Of a stretch of 37,854 nt of DNA, positions 31,599 through 37,854 are shown in pieces. Below the pieces are notes generated by a model. It was not told where the DNA came from, ran no database searches, and saw only the letters and a program-made list of their open reading frames with translations. How positions within the stretch are numbered: the stretch's first letter is position 1; every line of letters begins with the position of its first letter. The DNA is from Deltaproteobacteria bacterium (GTDB lineage Bacteria > UBA10199 > JADGCS01). The translations under genes and the position numbers were made by a program. Where the stretch lies: positions 1 through 37,854 of the forward strand of contig JADGCS010000038.1 in NCBI GenBank assembly GCA_015228875.1, written 5' to 3'.

Positions 31599-32732
31599 TT
31601 ATTTATACCTCGAAAACTGCCTTGGATCAAAGGCCTCCCTCACGGCCTCGCCGATAAAGGTAATCAAAAGCAGTGTCACCACAAGGGCCGTAAAGGTTGC
31701 TGCTGTGATCCACGGTGCGTTCATGGCGTTTTCGAGCCCCTGATTTAAAAGATCTCCCCAGCTTGGCGTGGGCGGCGGCAGACCGTAGCCCAGAAAATCC
31801 AGGGCCGTCAGTGAATAAATGCCGCCCACCACCGAGAATGGAAAATAGGACACCAAAGGGACCAGTGAGTTGGGGAGCAGATGTCTCATGATGATCCGTA
31901 AATGACCTGCCCCCATTGATTTTGCGGCCACCGCATAGTCCTTTGCCTTTTCGCGGTACACCTCGGTCCGAATGTAATAAGTCATGTTGATCCAACTGAA
32001 TAAAAGCAGGATACCCAGCAGAATCATAAAGGTCGGTTCAAAGATGGAGGCAATGATGATACACAGGTATAAAAAAGGCATCGTCGACCAGATCTCGATC
32101 GCCCTTTGGGTTAAAAGATCCACCCACCCCCCAAAATAACCCATGACCGCGCCAATCACCGTCCCGATAAAATAGCCAGAGACCGTGAGAAGGATCGCAA
32201 AGATGATGGCAATTCTAAATCCATAAAACAGCCTGACAAGGACATCCCTGCCACTCGAATCAGTCCCCAGAAGATGCCTGCTGTCCGGCGCGTACGGCGG
32301 GTTTCCCTGCAAGGCAAAATCATTTTCGTACGGATTATAGGGAATGGGCGGCAGAAGAACATAATTGTGGCCACTCACCTCAAACTTTTTTTTAAGCTCG
32401 CGGTAATTTGCCTCGCTCTCGTAATCCTCGCCAAAGGCCCTGCCCGAATAAAAATGAAACGTCGGAAAATACCAGGCCCCCTCAAAACGCACCGCCAGCG
32501 CCCTGCTGTTCATGAGCAACTCGGCAAAAAAAGAAAGATAGATCGCAAAGGCAAGGATCCAAAGAGAGTAATACCCCCTCTTGATACTTTTAAAACGCTG
32601 GATCCTGCGCCTTGTAATGGGTGACAAGTTACTAACTTGACTTTGACGCGGTTGAATTCCTTCATTTTGCGAGGAATGCACCCGCTCTCTGTCGACTTTA
32701 GAATTCCTGTGCATAAAATTTAAAAGTCTCAT
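31599..32732 (-). CDS. yejE: YejE-like permease of the peptide ABC importer, PE-1 in the N-terminus
   Basis: The ATG at 32732 (MRLLNF), one base after the yejB stop, gives 377 aa. Residues ~7-36 come from PE-1 copy H; the family sequence begins at SPITRRRIQRFKSIKRGYYS. YejE hallmarks are the large periplasmic loop after helix 1 (AWYFPTFHFYSGRAFG, HNYVLLPPIPYNPYEN), LGTDSSGRDVLVRLFYGFR, and the EAA loop AAKSMGAGHLRIIMRHLLPN, ending GEAVREAFDPRQ. About six membrane helices. With YejB it forms the channel. The element lies in the cytoplasmic N-terminal tail, where extra residues can be tolerated. Confidence 0.88.
   Translation of the reverse strand: MRLLNFMHRNSKVDRERVHSSQNEGIQPRQSQVSNLSPITRRRIQRFKSIKRGYYSLWILAFAIYLSFFAELLMNSRALAVRFEGAWYFPTFHFYSGRAFGEDYESEANYRELKKKFEVSGHNYVLLPPIPYNPYENDFALQGNPPYAPDSRHLLGTDSSGRDVLVRLFYGFRIAIIFAILLTVSGYFIGTVIGAVMGYFGGWVDLLTQRAIEIWSTMPFLYLCIIIASIFEPTFMILLGILLLFSWINMTYYIRTEVYREKAKDYAVAAKSMGAGHLRIIMRHLLPNSLVPLVSYFPFSVVGGIYSLTALDFLGYGLPPPTPSWGDLLNQGLENAMNAPWITAATFTALVVTLLLITFIGEAVREAFDPRQFSRYK
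32625..32714 (-). repeat. PE-1 copy H (90 bp), in frame in yejE N-terminus
   Basis: An exact 90-bp unit, close to consensus. It is translated on the reverse strand as MHRNSKVDRERVHSSQNEGI and onward to QVSNL. The second hairpin is ATTCCTT/GAGGAAT. The next codons resume the YejE sequence. Confidence 0.9.
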
Positions 32733-32733
32733 G

Positions 32734-33765
32734 TTATGAAAACCTGACCCTCGGGTCCGCCGCCGCCACACAGAGGTCGGACAACAGATTACCCACAAGC
32801 GTGAGGATGGCACCAATAACAAGAATACCCAGAACCACGGGATAATCCCTCTCGACTATAGAGGTGTACCCCAACAACCCCATGCCATCGATGTTAAAGA
32901 TCTTCTCGATCAAAAAAGACCCCATCAAAAAAAGAGAGATGTTGTTGCCAAATGATGTGGCGAGCGGGATGAGTGAATTTCTCAACGCATGCGTGAATAT
33001 CGCCCTGTGATAACTCGACCCCTTGGCCAAAGCGGTCCTTACAAAATCAGAAGACATGTTTTCCATGACGGAATTTTTCATCAGGATCGTCATGGATGCA
33101 AAATAACCAACGGCATAAGATATAAGAGGGAGAATAGAGTGATGCACAACGTCCCATACCTTCGCCCAGAAGGTCGGTAGAAACTCAAAGTCATCCGACA
33201 CAAAGCCGCCCAGCGGAAAGAGATCCATGTGTGACGCCACAAAGACGAGCAGCAGTGTCCCCAACGCAAAGCCCGGCGTGGCGTAACCCGCAAAGATCAG
33301 CACCGATGTCAGATTATCAAAAATGCTCTTGTGCCTGATGGCCTTTAAAACACCCAAGGGGACACAGACAAAATAAACCAGAATAAACGAAATCAACCCG
33401 TAATAAATTGAGACCGGCAGTTTGCTCACAATGAGCTCGGAAACCGGGGTAAAGTATCTGAAAGACTCTCCCAGATCAAAACGGGCAAGCCTTAAGAGCC
33501 ATCTGCCGTACTGGACATACCACGGTTTATCAAACCCATAAAAGGCAACCATGACCTTAAGGTCTTCTTCGGACAATTGATTGTCCATGGATTTAAGACC
33601 ACCACCGGGGGCCTGCGACCCGCCCTCTGTCTGCACAAACGCCCTTGACCGCAATTGATCAATCGGCCCACCAGGGACAAACTGCGTCACAAGAAAGGTG
33701 ATCACCGTGATCCCGATCAGGGTGGGAAACATGAGCAGGATTCTTCTGATGATATAGGAACGCAT
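32734..33765 (-). CDS. yejB: YejB-like permease of the peptide ABC importer
   Basis: A 343-aa protein. The start MRSYIIRRILLMFPTLIGIT followed by FVPGGPIDQ is the standard DppB/YejB N-terminus. The inserted periplasmic region with SQAPGGGLKSMDNQLSEEDL and FYGFDKP is as in YejB. FDLGESFRYFTPVSELI, the EAA loop (RTALAKGSSYHRAIFTHALRN) and the C-terminal GLLGYTSIVERDYPVVLG follow. Six membrane helices are visible. It is the first gene of a leftward operon continuing with yejE, the KilA-N pair, yejA and the two ATPases. Its promoter should lie in 33766-34057. Confidence 0.9.
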   Translation of the reverse strand: MRSYIIRRILLMFPTLIGITVITFLVTQFVPGGPIDQLRSRAFVQTEGGSQAPGGGLKSMDNQLSEEDLKVMVAFYGFDKPWYVQYGRWLLRLARFDLGESFRYFTPVSELIVSKLPVSIYYGLISFILVYFVCVPLGVLKAIRHKSIFDNLTSVLIFAGYATPGFALGTLLLVFVASHMDLFPLGGFVSDDFEFLPTFWAKVWDVVHHSILPLISYAVGYFASMTILMKNSVMENMSSDFVRTALAKGSSYHRAIFTHALRNSLIPLATSFGNNISLFLMGSFLIEKIFNIDGMGLLGYTSIVERDYPVVLGILVIGAILTLVGNLLSDLCVAAADPRVRFS

Positions 33766-33854
33766 AAATGTCTGGCCATCCTCATTAACAGGGCCATCTC
33801 ATAAGAGCAAGCCCCATGCTGTGGATCTGTTTATGGTCCCTGTAAAAAATATTG

Positions 33855-33983
33855 TTACTTAAAAAACGGAGGCCTTTTGCCGACCACATCGGTGATCCAT
33901 GGCATCTCGGGGAAGTGATTTTTTTTGTATCCGGTGGCGAGATAGATTGTTTTTATTGCAGCAACGATATCGACTTCCGTCAT
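33855..33983 (-). CDS. Possible 42-aa small ORF between thrC and yejB
   Basis: ATG at 33983, TAA at 33857-33855, preceded by GAAAGA. The product begins MTEVDIVAAIKTIYLATGYK and includes HFPEMPWITDVV, a balanced amphipathic composition with Trp and aromatics that looks protein-like. It may be a real small protein or the tail of a decayed gene: stop codons lie just upstream in frame. It is not recognised. The remaining parts of 33766-34057 show no further gene and should contain the yej promoter and the thrC terminator, neither clearly visible. Confidence 0.35.
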   Translation of the reverse strand: MTEVDIVAAIKTIYLATGYKKNHFPEMPWITDVVGKRPPFFK

Positions 33984-34057
33984 TCTTTCATTTTTGATGA
34001 GTTAATAAATATATTTGCCATGGAGATTGTTCCCGATGATACGGAGACAAATCAAAA

Positions 34058-35311
34058 TCACCATACAACTCGCTCACTACATATTTTCACCTCCACGGCC
34101 GCTGGAATAGTGATGGCCTTCATGGCTGTGGGGATGTCTTTGAGCCCTGTGCCAGTGATCAACACAACGACAGTTTCGTCTCTCTTGATCTTGTGAAACC
34201 TCTGAGCCTTTTTGAGACCCGCATAGGCGGTTGCCGCCGCTGGCTCTGCAAAGATACCGGTGAGACCCGCAAGCTCTTTAATGGCAGTGAGAATCTCCTT
34301 GTCCGTTACCGTGAGCCCAAAACCCAAGGTGTCTCGAACAATGGAGAGCGCCCAGTTGCCACAGGCTGGGGCCATGACTGAGATGGAGTCTGCAATGGTC
34401 TGTGATTTTTTTAGCGGGACTATTTGATCACGACCGGACTTTAACGCATTGACAATGGCCGCCGAACCAACGGCCTGTACCGGGATGATCTGTGGAATTT
34501 TTTTAATAAGGCCCAGTTTTTTTAGGTCGTAAAAACCTTTGTACGTCCCTGTGAGAATCACACCATCACCCGTTGGAATAAAAACCTTATCGGGCGCCTT
34601 GTAACCCAACTGTTCCCATATCTCGAGCGCCGCGGTTTTTTTACCCTCGATGGTGTAGGGATTAAAACCGGTATTTCTGTTGTACCAGCCGTATTTTTCT
34701 GTGGACTGCTTTGAAAGTTCAAAGGCCTCGTCGTACGTGCCTTTGACCACGACAAGTTTTGCACCAAACATGGCAATCTGTGCAAGCTTTGCCTGCGGGG
34801 CATTATGAGGGACAAAGATCACGGTACCCATCCCCACAGAGGCCGCCATCCCTGCGAGCGCCGTCGCGGCATTGCCGGTCGACGCTGTTGTGATGACCTT
34901 TTTTTTAAGTTCTTTTGCCTTGGCCACCACGATCGACGAGGCCCTGTCTTTAAAGGAACCTGTTGGGAGGGTTGTATCGTTCTTGACAAAAAGTTTGTTA
35001 AGCCCTGTTGCCTGTCTGAGTCTCAAGACCTCGCAAAGCGGTGTTGGCCCCACATCGAGTGGTGGCAGGGAGGACACATCGTTGAGTGGCAAGAGAGCAA
35101 GATAGCGCCCGTGACCGCGCATGAGATTTTTTTTAAGGGTTGCAGAAAACGTGTTTCGTAAAGCGGCGTAGTCGTAATCAACCCTCAAGATCCCCTGTGT
35201 GGGTGTCAGCGGCCTCTGCGTGCTGCTGCACAACGGGCAAACATACTCCACCTCATCACTCTGATAAACCTTGCCGCAGTCAACACATGTGAGTTTGTAT
35301 TTTGTCTCCAT
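34058..35311 (-). CDS. thrC: Threonine synthase
   Basis: It converts O-phosphohomoserine to threonine with PLP. The start at 35311 (METKYKLTCVDCG) gives 417 aa. An N-terminal zinc-ribbon-like motif C9-x2-C12 ... C25-x2-C28 precedes the PLP domain, as in archaeal and deep-branching bacterial threonine synthases of the short class. The PLP lysine is K121 in TGSFKDRAS. STGNAATALAG, FVPHNAPQAK and the glycine-rich PTGDGVILTG match the family, and the serine/threonine that holds the PLP ring is in VLITGTGLKD. It appears monocistronic, with other threonine genes not in view. A cysteine-synthase-like role is less likely given the ribbon and TGSFKD. Confidence 0.85.
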   Translation of the reverse strand: METKYKLTCVDCGKVYQSDEVEYVCPLCSSTQRPLTPTQGILRVDYDYAALRNTFSATLKKNLMRGHGRYLALLPLNDVSSLPPLDVGPTPLCEVLRLRQATGLNKLFVKNDTTLPTGSFKDRASSIVVAKAKELKKKVITTASTGNAATALAGMAASVGMGTVIFVPHNAPQAKLAQIAMFGAKLVVVKGTYDEAFELSKQSTEKYGWYNRNTGFNPYTIEGKKTAALEIWEQLGYKAPDKVFIPTGDGVILTGTYKGFYDLKKLGLIKKIPQIIPVQAVGSAAIVNALKSGRDQIVPLKKSQTIADSISVMAPACGNWALSIVRDTLGFGLTVTDKEILTAIKELAGLTGIFAEPAAATAYAGLKKAQRFHKIKRDETVVVLITGTGLKDIPTAMKAITIPAAVEVKICSERVVW

Positions 35312-35386
35312 AAATAAATCCTTTATCTGCAAATCGCAGGTCCAAATAGGGTGTTTTTCTGAATATTTCCAAGTTACTTTCTGAAT

Positions 35387-36340
35387 CTACAAATCACCCT
35401 CACTCAAGGCCTTAATATAGGACCTGCCATTCATGGTAAAATCTTTTACATAATTTACAGACTCAAATTTATTATTTATTAATGGTTCACCCTCTTTCAT
35501 CCTATCAACAAGCATCCTGTTTACAATAGCCAACTCGTATTCTGGATTGGCTTCTATCGCATTATCCAGAGCACTCAAAGCGTTTGTTTTTTGTCCAAGG
35601 GACGCATAGCACAAACCCAAATTACACCAACATGCTGCATGACGGGGCTGAACTTTAATTACCTGCTTGAATCCTTCAATAGCCCTTTGCCATTGCCCCT
35701 CGCTCATCAGCTCGAAGGATTTATTAAATCTCTCTCCGCACTCAAGAACAGCATCCAGGCTAATCCCTTCTGTTTTTTGGGAATGGGCTTCAAAACTTTT
35801 AATGATGGATCGAGCCTTTTTGGCTACTTCATCGTTTTTATCGGCAACATCCAGGACTAATTTAAGAGTCCTGATAAAATTACCAACATCAAAAGTTTCT
35901 TTATAGACTAGAGCCTTATTAAAAATAGCCGCAGCAAAATAAGGGAATATGGCAATACTCTTATCAAAATAATGCAATGCCTTTTCGTGGTCTTTTTTCA
36001 TTGCAAAGACAAGACCCATGGCCTGAAGCACCATGTGGTTATTTGGATATTTATTATTCAGATCGTTCAATCGCTGAAATGCCTCTTCAATCTTACGCAT
36101 TTCAAGGAGCTTCAATACCTTTGTGACTTCGTTTTCAGCATCCACATTAATCTCGATAATAAAATCTTTTATTTTATGTTTGTTGTTATGACAAATATTG
36201 GACTGGTTGTAATAATGACACCCTGTACAACTTTTACTACGCATAACAGCACAGCATTTTGGACAAATAATTTCATGATTCTTTTCATTACAAGACCTTT
36301 TGGCTTTTGCCTGTTGGCATATGGGGCATTTATTTTTCAT
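35387..36340 (-). CDS. Cysteine-rich N-terminal domain plus TPR-repeat protein
   Basis: A 317-aa soluble protein. The first ~52 residues hold nine cysteines (CPIC, CPKCC, SC-x2-C and others), suggesting one or two zinc-binding ribbons. From about residue 68 onward there are TPR-like helix pairs, with AMGLVFAMKKDHEKALHYFD, AIEGFKQVIKVQPRHA and AACWCNLGLCYASLGQKTNA as clear units. Such proteins are usually adaptors. I do not know a named family. It is leftward, 75 bp upstream of thrC and 33 bp from ssnA, so it could be co-transcribed with ssnA. It has more AT-rich codons than thrC. Confidence 0.6.
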   Translation of the reverse strand: MKNKCPICQQAKAKRSCNEKNHEIICPKCCAVMRSKSCTGCHYYNQSNICHNNKHKIKDFIIEINVDAENEVTKVLKLLEMRKIEEAFQRLNDLNNKYPNNHMVLQAMGLVFAMKKDHEKALHYFDKSIAIFPYFAAAIFNKALVYKETFDVGNFIRTLKLVLDVADKNDEVAKKARSIIKSFEAHSQKTEGISLDAVLECGERFNKSFELMSEGQWQRAIEGFKQVIKVQPRHAACWCNLGLCYASLGQKTNALSALDNAIEANPEYELAIVNRMLVDRMKEGEPLINNKFESVNYVKDFTMNGRSYIKALSEGDL

Positions 36341-36373
36341 GTTAAATACTTTTGATAGATCGTATTATTTTTT

Positions 36374-37687
36374 TTAAATTCTCCCCCACATTTTTTGGGC
36401 AAGCCCCCGTGAAACAGCCATAACACGTTCGACATCAATGCCGATAATTTCCCTATCGTGCATCAAAACCTTTCCGTCAACAATGGTGGTTGCCACAAGG
36501 TTTGAATTCATTGCATACAAAAAATGCCCCGCAAAGTTTTGTCTATTGAAGGGCGTCGGCGGCTGATAATCCAGAATAATAAGATCCGCAAAGGCCCCCT
36601 TGGTAATGGTTCCAAGGGTTCCTTTAAAGAGATTGGCAAGAATTTTATAATTGTTTTCGAAGAGGAGTTTTGTTGTCTCTGCAAAACCAACCCGTGGATC
36701 GTGCGCCACATGTTTTCGTTTAAGGTGAGCAAACTTTGCCTCTTGAAACATGTCAGACGTTATGCCGTCTGTCCCCAAACCCACATTGATCCCCAGAGCA
36801 AGCATTTTTAAAATATCGGCAGAACCCACCGCGTTGTTCATGTTGGACTCGGGGTTATGGACCACGTTTGTTCCGGTCTCCTTAATGATCTGCATTTCTT
36901 TGTGGTCAATATGAATACAGTGCGCCAGAATCGCCCTTGGCCCCAGCAGATTAAATTGGCGCCACCTTTCAACCACACCACAGCCGTGATTTTGACGGCA
37001 ATGATCTGCATCGGCAACCCCCTCCGCCGTGTGAACATGAATCCCTGTTTTGAGATTGTTAACTGCCTGTGCGCACTGTTCAAGGGTTTTATCAGAGAGT
37101 GTGAAAGAGGCATGCAAACCAAACAACCCTTTAAGCATATTATTACCCGCATGGTCTTTAATAAACTGCGTGTTCTCATCGATGCCCTGCGCTGCAATAT
37201 CTTTGCCGTCTCTGTCGGAGACTTCATAGCAGAGCGAGGCCCGTACAGGAATCTGGCTCAAGGCCTCTTTGATTTTGTTAAGGCTCCCCAAAACAAAATT
37301 TGGTGAGGCGTGGTGATCAATAACACATGTGGTGCCAGAGCGCACGCACTCGATGAGGGGGACAAGCGCAGAATAAAAAACATCATCAGCCGTCAAGACC
37401 TTATCAAGCCGCCACCAGAGGCCCTCTAATATCTCAGTAAAAGTTGTTGGTGGCGTACCCGCAAGCAACATCCCTCGTGCAAAAGTGGAATAAAAGTGCA
37501 TGTGGCAATTTGTTAGTCCCGGCATGACAAGACCACCCTTTGCATTGATGCGTTTAGCCGAAGGGTATTTTTTTTCGAGATCGGGAATAGGGCCAATCTC
37601 AGCAATGGTGTTGCCATCAATACAGAGAGCGGCGTTATGAATAATTTTATCTGGGGTAAGGATGTTTGCGTTAGTGATAAGAAGCAT
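36374..37687 (-). CDS. ssnA: SsnA-like amidohydrolase
   Basis: A 437-aa metal-dependent hydrolase of the chlorohydrolase/deaminase group. Metal ligands visible are H62 and H64 (CHMHFYS), H217/H219 (IHVHTAE), H256 (ILAHCIHI) and D307 (LGTDGITSDMF). The stretches LWWRLDK, VIDHHASP, SNMNNAVG and LGTDGITSDMFQEAKFA are as I recall for SsnA, so it is favoured over adenosylhomocysteine deaminase or guanine deaminase. SsnA is linked in other genomes with selenium-dependent purine or xanthine hydroxylase genes, none of which are in this window. Its physiological substrate is not established. It is the rightmost gene and leftward. Confidence 0.75.
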   Translation of the reverse strand: MLLITNANILTPDKIIHNAALCIDGNTIAEIGPIPDLEKKYPSAKRINAKGGLVMPGLTNCHMHFYSTFARGMLLAGTPPTTFTEILEGLWWRLDKVLTADDVFYSALVPLIECVRSGTTCVIDHHASPNFVLGSLNKIKEALSQIPVRASLCYEVSDRDGKDIAAQGIDENTQFIKDHAGNNMLKGLFGLHASFTLSDKTLEQCAQAVNNLKTGIHVHTAEGVADADHCRQNHGCGVVERWRQFNLLGPRAILAHCIHIDHKEMQIIKETGTNVVHNPESNMNNAVGSADILKMLALGINVGLGTDGITSDMFQEAKFAHLKRKHVAHDPRVGFAETTKLLFENNYKILANLFKGTLGTITKGAFADLIILDYQPPTPFNRQNFAGHFLYAMNSNLVATTIVDGKVLMHDREIIGIDVERVMAVSRGLAQKMWGRI

Positions 37688-37854
37688 GGGCCTCTATTTA
37701 AAAGGATCATGCATAAAAGTAAAGGTAAAGGCTTGGCAGATCAGGGCTTCGTAGTTCGGGACCATAACTCGCTACATTCATTTAAATTCAATTATAAACT
37801 GACCAAATGTTTTGCCTTGTGGTAGGCAATCCGTAAATTGGGGTGTTTTTTTTT
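37688..37854. other. Non-coding right edge, upstream of ssnA
   Basis: AT-rich. It contains TTTATAATTG on the minus strand, about 100 bases from the ssnA start, but no good -35 partner. The window ends in a T-run. I see no gene. Confidence 0.4.

Noticed and set aside
1380..32714. CRISPR array
   Set aside because: The repeated units are 90 bp, widely scattered, partly inside genes, and have no regular spacers or cas genes.
32733..32822. yejE start at 32822 (longer N-terminus)
   Set aside because: Those 30 codons overlap the 3' end of yejB in another frame; the ATG at 32732 follows the yejB stop directly.
33852..34196. Rightward 114-codon open frame
   Set aside because: It runs antisense through about 140 bp of threonine synthase and over the 42-aa candidate; composition does not suggest a gene.
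37637..37825. Rightward small ORF at the right edge
   Set aside because: Its first part is antisense to ssnA and the remainder is AT-rich non-coding sequence without a ribosome site.

Overview
The window looks like a chromosomal segment of a Gram-negative bacterium of unknown lineage. It carries a Yej-type periplasmic peptide importer with a lipoprotein-like binding protein, a lipid-linked glycan or envelope polysaccharide locus, and scattered housekeeping genes (dihydroorotate dehydrogenase, threonine synthase, an SsnA-like amidohydrolase). I saw no tRNA, rRNA, CRISPR array, phage module or transposase. The organism cannot be named from the sequence alone.

Layout. 1-1034: pyrD-like gene whose 5' end is broken by a perfect 55-bp tandem duplication. 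1046-1705: remnant of a duplicated gene junction plus three short palindromic elements. 1699-9312: a leftward block (glycosyltransferase family 2, membrane protein, GT-C-like membrane protein), a rightward radical-SAM/GT2 pair and a leftward HprK-like kinase. 9401-10663: Wzx-like flippase. 10755-15960: leftward operon of GT2, a putative alpha/alpha-toroid protein, an AglD-like membrane protein and a GT39-like transferase. 16212-19075: leftward, translationally coupled operon of deacetylase, GT2 and two methyltransferases. 19626-22648: rightward membrane protein and SGNH hydrolase. Together 1.7-22.6 kb reads as one large glycan assembly region: polyprenyl-phosphate sugar transferases, membrane-embedded transferases, flippase, deacetylase, methyltransferases and an SGNH esterase. 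22611-33765: two OppD/OppF-type ATPase pairs, an AAA/DUF4143 ATPase, and a leftward yejB-yejE-(50-aa ORF-KilA-N gene)-yejA-oppD-oppF operon. 34058-37687: threonine synthase, a cysteine-rich TPR protein and ssnA.

The most unusual content is a set of small palindromic elements, here labelled PE-1, PE-2 and PE-3 (my names). PE-1 is a 90-bp unit, a multiple of three, free of stops in three reading frames. Eight copies are present. Three lie in frame inside coding regions (SGNH hydrolase, YejE, YejA). PE-2 (about 87-136 bp) lies in frame inside both OppD paralogues. Hairpin stems differ between copies by paired, compensating changes, so structure seems to be conserved rather than primary sequence alone. 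At 19098-19429 one PE-1 copy is interrupted by a PE-2 (88 bp) and a PE-3 (154 bp); removing both leaves exactly 90 bp. This behaviour parallels Rickettsia palindromic elements, but I do not recognise these sequences. A separate ~304-bp multi-hairpin MITE-like element has broken a small gene at the end of the yej operon.
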